From NCBI GenBank assembly GCA_905214905.1, contig CAJMNK010000100.1, positions 1-5,057 of the forward strand: a stretch of 5,057 bases of DNA, given 5' to 3'. Within the stretch, counting starts at the first letter, position 1; each line of letters begins with the position of its first letter. Source of the stretch: an uncultured bacterium (lineage in GTDB: Bacteria > Actinomycetota > Coriobacteriia > Coriobacteriales > Coriobacteriaceae). The notes beneath the pieces are model-generated. The model saw nothing but the letters and a program-made list of their open reading frames with translations. It did not search any database and had not been told where the DNA came from. Shown in pieces: positions 1 through 5,057 of this stretch. The position numbers were made by a program, and so were the translations under genes.

Positions 1-55
1 CGGTGCCCTTCCTCGGAGAAGTTCGCGAAGCCCACTTCTCCGAGGAAGGGCACCG
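1..55. repeat. Perfect 21-bp inverted repeat, possible terminator of the phosphoketolase gene
   Basis: Bases 1-21 are the exact reverse complement of bases 35-55, with a 13-base loop at 22-34 that itself contains the palindrome TTCGCGAA (22-29). The arms are GC-rich, so the transcript from either strand would form a very stable hairpin. It begins 43 bases past the stop codon of the minus-strand phosphoketolase gene, a suitable place for a transcript end. The T-tract needed for a classical intrinsic terminator would lie left of base 1 and cannot be seen. A 21-bp uninterrupted stem is longer than most intrinsic terminators, so a dispersed palindromic repeat or an mRNA-stabilising hairpin is equally possible. 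The stem may extend beyond the window edge. Confidence 0.7.
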
Positions 56-97
56 GCCCGGAGGCGGCCCCAGCGCGAGGCAGTCCCGGATGCCTAC

Positions 98-2626
98 CTA
101 CTCGTTGTCGCCCGCGGTCATCTGCGTTGCGGAGAGCGTGCCGTCGGCAGCAGTTGCAGCCGCAGCGTCGGGCCAGACCCAGTCGGTAAAGGCTGGGTGA
201 TCGAAGCCCTCGTCACACGCGAACTCAAAGGCCTCGGTGCGGAAGGCCTCCCACTCATCAATCTGCTCGGCAAACTTATTGGCGTCGACCATGCGCAGCA
301 CGTCGGCGGCCAGGGCCCAGCGGTCCATGTTGTTCAGACGCAGCATGTCGAACGGCGTGGTCGTGGAGCCCTTCTCCTCGTAGCCGTGGACGCGGAAGGC
401 GTCGTGGCCGGGGCGGTTCCAGACCAGGCGGCGAATCGTGCCGGCATAGGCGTGGAACGCAAAGAGCACGGGCTTCTCACCGCAGCCGAACAGCTCAGCC
501 CAGCGCTCATCGCTGATGGCCTGATCGTTCTCGCAGACGTTCTGAATCTTGAGCAGATCGACCACGTTAACGAACCACACCTTAATGCCTAGCTCGCGCA
601 GCATATCGGTTGCAGCCAGGGCCTCAAGCGTCGGCACGTCACCGCACGTGGCAACCACGACGTCAGCCTCGGCGAGCGAGTCGGCAGTCGATGCCCACTT
701 CCAGGTTGCGACGCCCTCGGCGAGCTCGGCGCAGGCCTCGTCAACCGTCTGGAAGGTCGGGGCAGGCTGCTTGCCGCAGAAGATGGCGTTGACGCAGTCA
801 GTGGACTGGTAGACGCGCTCGGCCACAGCGAGGGCCATGTTGGCGTCGGCCGGATAGTACGCATTCACGATATGCGTATCGTTGGCCTTGTTGAGCAGCA
901 AGTCGATAAAGCCGGGGTCCTGGTGCGAGAAGCCGTTGTGGTCCTGGCGCCAGACATGGCTCGACAGCAAAATGTTAAGGCCGCTGATGGGGGCGCGCCA
1001 CGGAATCTCGCGCTTGGTGGCCTCGAGCCACTTGCAGTGCTGGTTGACCATGGAATCGACCACGTGGACAAAGCTCTCGTAGGAGCTCCACACACCGGAG
1101 CGGCCGGTGAGCACGTAGGCCTCGAGGAAGCCCTCGCACTGGTGCTCGGACAGCTGCTCGACAACCTTACCGGAGCCGGCGAGCAGCTCGTCGTTGGCAT
1201 CGTCCTCGTAGAAGCCGGCATCCCACTGCTTCTTGGTCACCTTGTAGGCAGCCTGTAGGCGGTTGGACGCGGTCTCGTCGGGACCGAAGATGCGGAAATC
1301 CTCCATGTTCTTGGCCAGAACGTCGGCAGTGTACTCACCAAAGACGCGGGCAGCCTCGGTGGAGCCCCAGCCATGGCCCTTCTCGGCGACGGGAATCTCG
1401 TGGGCGTGAATATCGGGCAGCTCGAGCTCGCGGCGCACCTTGCCGCCGTTTGCATTGGGGTTGGCGCCGATGCGCAGCTCGCCGGTCGGCATAAAAGCCG
1501 TTACCTCGGGGCGCACCTGGCCCTCGGGCGTAAAGAGCTCCTCGGGCTTGTAGGAGCGCAGCCACTCGCGCAGCACGCGGAAGTGCTCGTGGGTGTCCTT
1601 GGCGCTTGCCAGCGGCACCTGATGGGCGCGCCAGGAGTCCTCGGTCTTCTTGCCGTCGATCTGCTTGGGGCAGGTCCAACCCTTGGGCGTACGGAATACG
1701 ATCATGGGGTAGGCCGGGCGGACCACGGTCTCACCTGCGGCGGCCTGGGCCTGTGCAGTAGCCTTGATGTCGCAGATCTCGTCAAAGACCTGCTCAAACA
1801 GGGCAGCGAAACGCTCGTGGATGCTCGCGTGGCTCTCGTCGTCAAAGCCGGCGACAAAGAAGTGCGGCTTGTAGCCCATGCCCTCGAAGAACTTGGTGAG
1901 CTCCTCGGCGGACACGCGGGCGAGGATGGTGGGGTTGGCGATCTTGTAGCCGTTGAGGTGCAGGATCGGCAGGACGATACCGTCGGTTGCCGGGTTCACG
2001 AGCTTGTTGGACTGCCAAGAGGTCGCAAGCGGACCAGTCTCAGACTCGCCGTCGCCCACCACGGCCACGGCCAGCAGGCTCGGATTGTCCATGACGGCAC
2101 CGTAAGCGTGGCTGAGCGTATAGCCGAGCTCGCCGCCCTCGTGGATGGAGCCGGGCGTCTCGGGCGCAAAGTGGCTCGGGATGCCGCCGGGGTACGAGAA
2201 CTGGCGGAAGAATTTCTGCAGGCCGGCCTCATCATTGGTGATGTCGGGGCGAATCTCGCGGTAGGTGCCATCAAGCAGCGACTGGGCGGTGCCGGCGGGG
2301 CCTCCGTGGCCCGGGCCCATCAAGAAGATGGCATTCTGGTTGTGATCGGCAATAAGGCGGTTAACGTGGCCGAACAGGAAGTTGATACCAGGAGTGGTGC
2401 CCCAGTGGCCCACCAGGCGGTGCTTAACGTCCGGACGGCCAAAGTCGCGCGTCTCGCCGGTCTTCTCGTCGACAAAGTCGGGACGCATCAGCGGGTTAGA
2501 ACGAAGGTAAATCTGGCCGACGGACAGATAGTTCGATGCGCGCCAATACAGGTCGACGCCCTCGAGCTCGGAAGCCGGCACCTCGTGGCCCAGCTTTTGC
2601 CACGGCGTCCCCAGTGTTTTAGCCAT
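98..2626 (-). CDS. xfp: Xylulose-5-phosphate/fructose-6-phosphate phosphoketolase
   Basis: This cytosolic thiamine-diphosphate enzyme splits xylulose 5-phosphate with inorganic phosphate into acetyl phosphate and glyceraldehyde 3-phosphate. Bifidobacterial-type members also convert fructose 6-phosphate to acetyl phosphate and erythrose 4-phosphate. The 842-residue product is complete and slightly longer than the usual 790-830. Visible motifs, in order, are HWGT (His74), GPGHGGP (His107), the family signature EGGELGY (163-169), and the cofactor/Mg motif GDGE (191-194) with LHLNGYKI (Asn225). These are followed by HQVPL (His335), SEHQ (Glu494, the expected cofactor-activating Glu) and DHNGFSHQDPG (His563, Asn564, His568). 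No key residue looks missing. Relative to my memory of the Bifidobacterium protein, there is an insertion around residues 52-66, and the C-terminus ends in an Ala/Thr-rich tail. The ATG at 2624-2626 is preceded by AAGGGA (2635-2640) with 8 bases between. The gene lies downstream of, and in the same direction as, a LacI-family regulator whose likely operators cover its promoter. Dual substrate use is inferred from similarity only. Confidence 0.97.
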   Translation of the reverse strand: MAKTLGTPWQKLGHEVPASELEGVDLYWRASNYLSVGQIYLRSNPLMRPDFVDEKTGETRDFGRPDVKHRLVGHWGTTPGINFLFGHVNRLIADHNQNAIFLMGPGHGGPAGTAQSLLDGTYREIRPDITNDEAGLQKFFRQFSYPGGIPSHFAPETPGSIHEGGELGYTLSHAYGAVMDNPSLLAVAVVGDGESETGPLATSWQSNKLVNPATDGIVLPILHLNGYKIANPTILARVSAEELTKFFEGMGYKPHFFVAGFDDESHASIHERFAALFEQVFDEICDIKATAQAQAAAGETVVRPAYPMIVFRTPKGWTCPKQIDGKKTEDSWRAHQVPLASAKDTHEHFRVLREWLRSYKPEELFTPEGQVRPEVTAFMPTGELRIGANPNANGGKVRRELELPDIHAHEIPVAEKGHGWGSTEAARVFGEYTADVLAKNMEDFRIFGPDETASNRLQAAYKVTKKQWDAGFYEDDANDELLAGSGKVVEQLSEHQCEGFLEAYVLTGRSGVWSSYESFVHVVDSMVNQHCKWLEATKREIPWRAPISGLNILLSSHVWRQDHNGFSHQDPGFIDLLLNKANDTHIVNAYYPADANMALAVAERVYQSTDCVNAIFCGKQPAPTFQTVDEACAELAEGVATWKWASTADSLAEADVVVATCGDVPTLEALAATDMLRELGIKVWFVNVVDLLKIQNVCENDQAISDERWAELFGCGEKPVLFAFHAYAGTIRRLVWNRPGHDAFRVHGYEEKGSTTTPFDMLRLNNMDRWALAADVLRMVDANKFAEQIDEWEAFRTEAFEFACDEGFDHPAFTDWVWPDAAAATAADGTLSATQMTAGDNE

Positions 2627-2684
2627 TGTTTATGTCCCTTCGCTGTGCGGTCACCCTCCAATACGGCAACCTTTCGTTGGGACC

Positions 2685-2713
2685 AGTATATTTGCTAAAA
2701 CGTTTTATCATGG
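2685..2713 (-). promoter_or_regulatory. Probable promoter of the phosphoketolase gene
   Basis: On the minus strand, TATACT (plus-strand 2685-2690) is a good -10 hexamer, placing the transcription start near 2678 and giving a leader of about 50 bases. With a 17-base spacer, the -35 position falls at 2708-2713 and reads CCATGA, a poor match to TTGACA. The spacer is almost entirely filled by the first LacI-type operator and the second operator starts just upstream, the usual geometry for repression. The weak -35 leaves room for an alternative start. Confidence 0.55.
2693..2710. promoter_or_regulatory. LacI-family operator O1 in the phosphoketolase promoter
   Basis: This 18-bp near-perfect palindrome has half-sites TGCTAAA and TTTATCA around a central ACGT. 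Eight of nine base pairs are symmetric, and the inner TAAAACGTTTTA is perfect. A central CpG flanked by A- and T-runs is characteristic of LacI-family operators, where the leucine of the hinge helix inserts at the central step. It lies in the -10/-35 spacer of the promoter. It differs from a CcpA cre site, in which TG and CA are only four bases from the CpG rather than six. Confidence 0.75.
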
Positions 2714-2731
2714 TGAAAAAACGTTTTACCA
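2714..2731. promoter_or_regulatory. LacI-family operator O2 in the phosphoketolase promoter
   Basis: This second 18-bp site, read on the minus strand, is TGGTAAA-ACGT-TTTTTCA. It has the same outer TG/CA and the same AAAACGTTTT core as O1, but one half-site has drifted (TTTTTCA rather than TTTANCA). Its centre (2722/2723) is exactly 21 bp from the centre of O1 (2701/2702), so two dimers would lie on the same face of the helix two turns apart. It covers the region just upstream of the likely -35 position. Confidence 0.65.
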
Positions 2732-2767
2732 CTCTTATCATCCCATCGATTAGCAAAACGCGACATT

Positions 2768-2794
2768 CACCTGCGGCGTTGATTGTCACAGGTG
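2768..2794. repeat. Short inverted repeat between the regulator and phosphoketolase genes
   Basis: CACCTG (2768-2773) and CAGGTG (2789-2794) form a perfect 6-bp inverted repeat with a 15-base loop, about 36 bases beyond the regulator's stop codon. On the minus strand the bases after the hairpin are AATGTCGCGTTTTG, with no proper T-tract, so it is at best a weak terminator. Read-through from the regulator gene into the phosphoketolase gene therefore looks possible. Chance occurrence is also plausible. Confidence 0.25.
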
Positions 2795-2817
2795 CTCCAC
2801 ATTCGGTCTCTGCAAAT

Positions 2818-2835
2818 TGGTAAACGTGTTTAGTT
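2818..2835. promoter_or_regulatory. Possible degenerate third LacI-type site over the regulator's stop codon
   Basis: The left half, TGGTAAA (2818-2824), matches the half-site of the other operators exactly. After a 4-base spacer (CGTG) comes TTTA (2829-2832), but the outer CA is replaced. It overlaps the TAA of the LacI-family gene. Its centre lies 104 bp from O2, so it could be an auxiliary site for looping, or a chance half-site. Confidence 0.25.
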
Positions 2836-3858
2836 GTGTTTAGTAAGCTCGAGCACGCTGTCCTTAACGATAAGCTCCGGCTCCAGAACGACCTCTTCGG
2901 CACGCCTGCCGCCCCTACCGGCAAGACGCTTGGACATGCAGCCAAAAGCATGCTCCGCAAGGACACCAGGGTCCTGCTCAATCGCGGTCAGCGCCGGCTC
3001 AAAGAGAACGTCGGCCGCCGAGTTGTCATAGCTCACCACCGAGATATCGCCCGGGATGCTCTTCCCCATCTCGTGCAAGCGCTTGAGCAAACCGAGGGCA
3101 ATGTTATCCGAGCTTGCGAACACGGCAGTGGCGTCAGTTGTGAGCACTGCCTCCGAGGCCTCGTATGCGCTCGGAATGTAGTACTCGCTCTCAAACTCCA
3201 AACGCGCGTCGATCGGCAGGCCAACCTCGCGCAGCGCGCGCTCATAGCCGGCAAGTCGCTTGCGACCCGTATTGGAACGGCGGGCATTAACCAGACAGGC
3301 GATGCGGCGATGACCTTGCTCGATCAGATAGCGGGTGGCCATATAGCCGCCCATCTCGTGGTCGAACATCACCTTGTCGCACTCGAGCCCCTCAATGGCA
3401 CGGTCGACCATTACGGCCGGGATGGGCAGGTGGCTGACTTCTTCGCGCAGGGCGCGGTCATCGGAGAACTCGTCACCCACCACCAGGAAGACGCCATCAA
3501 CGCCGCGCGTCACCAGCTGGCGCAGCAGCTCCAGATCGTCATCGGCGCTTCCGCCCGAGCTGGTAATGAAGAGCGCATAGCCGTCCTCGCGGCAGCGCTT
3601 TTCCAGGCTACCGGCGAGCGAGGCAAAAAAGCGGCTCTCGATGTTAGGGACGATAAGGCCCAGCGTGCGCGACTCGCGCATGACCAGGCTGCGCGCAATC
3701 TGGTTGGGAACATAGTGGTTGCGCGCCGCGACCTCTTTGATGAGCTTGCGGTTTTCTTCCGAGATGCGACAGGGCCGATTATTGAGAACAAGCGAGACCG
3801 ACGAGGGGGAAAGCCCCACCTCCTGGGCGATCTGCTTGAGGGTGACTTTGTTGGCCAT
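2830..3858 (-). CDS. LacI/GalR-family transcriptional regulator, probable local repressor of the phosphoketolase gene
   Basis: The 342-residue product is of normal family length and complete. Residues 5-26 form the N-terminal helix-turn-helix (VTLKQIAQEVG, then recognition helix SPSSVSLVLN). The hinge helix follows at about 51-59 (PNQIARSLV), whose Leu58 is the residue expected to insert at a central CpG. From about residue 66 (LGLIVPNIESRFFASL) the protein has the periplasmic-binding-protein-like effector domain, with VDR (151-153), a GGYMATRYLIEQGHRRIACL segment (170-189), SSDNIALG (249-256) and SVVSYDN (273-279). The start is supported by a strong GGAAGGAG (3863-3870) four bases before ATG. 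It sits upstream of and co-directional with the phosphoketolase gene, and operator-like sites lie at that promoter and near its own. The effector cannot be read from the sequence; a sugar or sugar phosphate linked to pentose use is a guess. No specific name such as rbsR is justified. Confidence 0.95.
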   Translation of the reverse strand: MANKVTLKQIAQEVGLSPSSVSLVLNNRPCRISEENRKLIKEVAARNHYVPNQIARSLVMRESRTLGLIVPNIESRFFASLAGSLEKRCREDGYALFITSSGGSADDDLELLRQLVTRGVDGVFLVVGDEFSDDRALREEVSHLPIPAVMVDRAIEGLECDKVMFDHEMGGYMATRYLIEQGHRRIACLVNARRSNTGRKRLAGYERALREVGLPIDARLEFESEYYIPSAYEASEAVLTTDATAVFASSDNIALGLLKRLHEMGKSIPGDISVVSYDNSAADVLFEPALTAIEQDPGVLAEHAFGCMSKRLAGRGGRRAEEVVLEPELIVKDSVLELTKHN

Positions 3859-3893
3859 CTCGCTCCTTCCGGGTTTACGCGCAATCTCTTGAA

Positions 3894-3922
3894 AGTATAG
3901 CGACTACCCCTCTACCTCGGTG
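3894..3922 (-). promoter_or_regulatory. Probable promoter of the LacI-family regulator gene
   Basis: On the minus strand, TATACT (plus-strand 3894-3899) is a good -10 hexamer, identical to that proposed for the phosphoketolase gene. It predicts a start near 3887 and a leader of about 30 bases ending in the strong ribosome binding site. No convincing -35 is visible at the right distance (CACCGA at 17 bases). An operator-like palindrome overlaps its upstream edge. Confidence 0.45.
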
Positions 3923-3937
3923 ATAAACACTTTACCA
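3921..3937. promoter_or_regulatory. Operator-like palindrome O3 upstream of the regulator's own promoter
   Basis: TGATAAA and TTTACCA are symmetric half-sites of the form TG-N-TAAA, the same as at O1 and O2, but separated by three bases (CAC) instead of four (ACGT). The total length is 17 rather than 18 bp and the central CpG is missing. It is centred about 41 bases upstream of the predicted start of the LacI-family gene, so it fits autoregulation. It lies far (about 75 bases) upstream of the likely murB start. LacI-family proteins are known to tolerate a one-base change in operator spacing; the natural and ideal symmetric lac operators differ in this way. Confidence 0.45.
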
Positions 3938-3969
3938 ATCCGGTGGACGGCTGTTTTATCGCCGCCAGC

Positions 3970-3998
3970 GCACCAAATCCGTCCGGGTGGGGTATATT
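3970..3998 (+). promoter_or_regulatory. Possible promoter of murB
   Basis: TATATT (3993-3998) is a plausible -10 hexamer that would start transcription near 4005, giving a leader of about 37 bases. The -35 position (3970-3975, GCACCA with a 17-base spacer) matches the consensus poorly. A perfect 10-bp palindrome CAATCGATTG (4000-4009) overlaps the predicted start and may be a binding site or chance. Confidence 0.35.
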
Positions 3999-4041
3999 GC
4001 AATCGATTGATGACAACGACCACCAAAAGGCGGATATTCGT

Positions 4042-5004
4042 ATGCACGAGAACGATTTTTTTAACGAGGACCTGCTGTGCGCGCTCGCTGGCGTTGCCGG
4101 CGAGGACAACGTGCTGATGAGCGAGCCCATGCGCGAGCACACCACGTTTAAGATCGGCGGTCCGGCCGACGTCTTTGTCACGCCCGACACTGAGCAGGGC
4201 CTCGTTGCCACGCTTGACACCTGCTATCGCTGCGATCTGCCGCTCACCATCGTGGGCAACGGTTCCGACCTGCTCGTCGGCGACAAGGGCATCCGCGGCG
4301 TCGTCGTGGCGCTGGGCGAGGGCCTCTCCGACATTACGGTCGACGGCACGCACGTCACGGCGGCAGCCGGCGCCCTGCTTTCCGATGTCGCCGCGGCAGC
4401 AGCCGAGGCCGGCCTCACCGGCATGGAGCCCATCTCGGGCATCCCCGGATCGGTTGGCGGTGCCTGCTATATGAACGCCGGTGCCTATGGTGCCTGCATG
4501 GCCGATGTGCTGGAGTCTGTGCGCGTCTACAAGCCCGCCCGCAGGCTCGACGACGGCACCCGCGGCAGCGGCAACATCATCGAATTCGATGTCGATGAGC
4601 TTCACCTGGGCTATCGCAAGAGCCGCATTGCCGACGACGGCTTCATCGTTCTTTCGGCCACTTTTAACCTCGCCCCGGGCAACGCCGCGATGATCAAGGC
4701 CGACATGGACGACTACCGCCAGCGCCGCGAGGACAAGCAGCCGCTCGACATGCCAAGCGCCGGCTCCACCTTCAAGCGCCCCGAGGGCTACTTTGCCGGC
4801 AAGCTCATCATGGACGCCGGCCTGCGCGGCCATGCCATCGGCGGCGCGCAGGTAAGCGAGAAGCACTGCGGCTTCATCGTCAACGCCGACCACGCCACCG
4901 CCGCCGATGTCGACGAACTCATCCGCCACATCCAAACAACCGTCAAAGACCAATTCGACGTAGACCTAGAACCCGAAGTCCACCGAGTAGGCGAATTCCT
5001 CTAA
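4042..5004 (+). CDS. murB: UDP-N-acetylenolpyruvoylglucosamine reductase (MurB)
   Basis: This cytosolic FAD enzyme uses NADPH to reduce UDP-N-acetylglucosamine enolpyruvate to UDP-N-acetylmuramate, the second committed step of peptidoglycan precursor synthesis. The 320-residue protein shows TTFKIGGPAD (34-43), the FAD-binding VGNGSDLLV (71-79) and GMEPISGIPGSVGG (127-140) with MNAGAYG (144-150). YRKSR (191-195) has Arg192 in the position of the conserved active-site Arg. PSAGSTFKRP (238-247) carries the proton-donor Ser242, and LEPEVHRVG (309-317) carries the C-terminal catalytic Glu312. The layout suits the type II enzymes of Gram-positive bacteria. The frame is open back to a GTG at 3943, but I choose ATG 4042: it gives the normal N-terminal length, follows AAAAGGCGG (4025-4033), and the extra 33 residues look like non-coding sequence. 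The ribosome binding site is only moderate. Two oddities are a run of seven T at codons 5-7 and an abrupt change of codon use in the last 24 codons. It is divergent from the LacI-family gene and ends at a terminator, so it is probably transcribed alone. Confidence 0.96.
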   Translation: MHENDFFNEDLLCALAGVAGEDNVLMSEPMREHTTFKIGGPADVFVTPDTEQGLVATLDTCYRCDLPLTIVGNGSDLLVGDKGIRGVVVALGEGLSDITVDGTHVTAAAGALLSDVAAAAAEAGLTGMEPISGIPGSVGGACYMNAGAYGACMADVLESVRVYKPARRLDDGTRGSGNIIEFDVDELHLGYRKSRIADDGFIVLSATFNLAPGNAAMIKADMDDYRQRREDKQPLDMPSAGSTFKRPEGYFAGKLIMDAGLRGHAIGGAQVSEKHCGFIVNADHATAADVDELIRHIQTTVKDQFDVDLEPEVHRVGEFL

Positions 5005-5008
5005 TCAG

Positions 5009-5032
5009 AACCACCCTTAAAAAGGGTGGTTT
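5009..5032 (+). terminator. Intrinsic terminator of murB
   Basis: AACCACCCTT (5009-5018) and AAGGGTGGTT (5022-5031) form a perfect 10-bp stem with a 3-base loop (AAA), starting four bases after the murB stop codon. The stem is followed by a short, interrupted T-rich stretch (TTTGCTCTT, 5030-5038), so it is a fair but not ideal rho-independent terminator. On the other strand the flank is also partly T-rich, so it could work in both directions. Confidence 0.8.
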
Positions 5033-5039
5033 GCTCTTA

Positions 5040-5050
5040 GGGTATAACCC
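5040..5050. other. Small GGGT-ATA-ACCC palindrome at the window edge
   Basis: GGGT (5040-5043) and ACCC (5047-5050) pair across three bases, shortly after the murB terminator. TATAAC within it resembles a -10 hexamer that could serve a gene beyond the right edge. It is too short and too close to the edge to interpret; I see nothing else in the last 25 bases. Confidence 0.15.
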
Positions 5051-5057
5051 ACGGGCC

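Noticed and set aside
1373..2698. Long open frame (441 codons) on the plus strand opposite the phosphoketolase gene
   Set aside because: It is exactly in register with the sense codons, so it stays open simply because TTA, CTA and TCA codons are avoided. The translation is low-complexity Ala/Gly/Val/Leu with no recognisable domain, while the minus strand encodes a full enzyme.
2714..2731. Catabolite response (CcpA cre) site reading of the operators
   Set aside because: A cre site is 14 bp with TG and CA four bases from the CpG. Here they are six bases away, which points to a different LacI-family protein such as the one encoded next door.
2755..2760. Extra AAAACG half-site in the phosphoketolase upstream region
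   Set aside because: There is no matching second half and the spacing to O2 (37 bp) is not in phase, so it is probably chance in an A/T-rich stretch.
2619..2981. Minus-strand frame spanning the end of the regulator gene, the intergenic gap and the phosphoketolase start, including a possible short GTG leader near 2654
   Set aside because: The product shows no domain and overlaps the regulator's coding sequence out of frame. The GGAGG that might serve the GTG directly abuts it with no spacer, so a real leader peptide is unlikely.
2836..3900. Long open frame on the plus strand opposite the LacI-family gene
   Set aside because: Same in-register antisense effect; the minus-strand protein has clear family domains and a strong ribosome binding site.
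3943..4041. Upstream GTG-initiated extension of murB (33 extra residues)
   Set aside because: It spans the likely promoter, lacks a convincing ribosome binding site and does not fit the MurB N-terminus; ATG 4042 fits better.
3904..4953. Long open frame on the minus strand opposite murB
   Set aside because: Same in-register antisense effect; murB has all its catalytic motifs on the plus strand, and the antisense product has none that I recognise.
1..5057. Search for CRISPR arrays, tRNA or rRNA genes, insertion sequences, toxin-antitoxin pairs or phage-related genes
   Set aside because: No direct repeat array, transposase, RNA gene or small paired frames could be seen; three ordinary housekeeping and metabolic genes account for nearly all of the window.

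Overview
This GC-rich window reads as chromosomal DNA from a high-GC Gram-positive bacterium. The best guess is a gut Coriobacteriia member of the Collinsella type. That rests on the protein flavour, on the near absence of TTA, CTA and TCA codons over long stretches, and on a Bifidobacterium-like phosphoketolase. The genus is an inference, not something the sequence proves.

Layout: positions 1-97 lie downstream of the first gene and hold a perfect 21-bp inverted repeat (1-55). On the minus strand, 98-2626 encodes a complete 842-residue xylulose-5-phosphate/fructose-6-phosphate phosphoketolase. A 203-bp regulatory gap (2627-2829) holds its promoter and two LacI-type operators. Positions 2830-3858, also minus strand, encode a complete 342-residue LacI-family transcription factor that lies directly upstream of the phosphoketolase gene. 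A divergent 183-bp intergenic region (3859-4041) carries promoter-like elements for both sides and another operator-like site. On the plus strand, 4042-5004 encodes a complete 320-residue MurB, followed by an intrinsic terminator (about 5009-5032). The last 25 bases hold nothing definite.

Working together: phosphoketolase cleaves sugar phosphates to acetyl phosphate, giving ATP through acetate kinase (not in this window). The LacI-family protein probably represses it locally. Two 18-bp sites of the form TG-N-TAAA-ACGT-TTTA-N-CA (the second imperfect) sit over the phosphoketolase promoter with centres exactly 21 bp apart. A variant site sits near the regulator's own promoter, suggesting autoregulation. 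MurB belongs to peptidoglycan precursor synthesis and appears to be an unrelated divergent neighbour.

I found no sign of a new defence, mobile or biosynthetic system. The window looks like ordinary core and central-carbon metabolism. The points worth a second look are the regulatory layout, the long hairpin at the left edge, and an abrupt codon-use change at the 3' end of murB.
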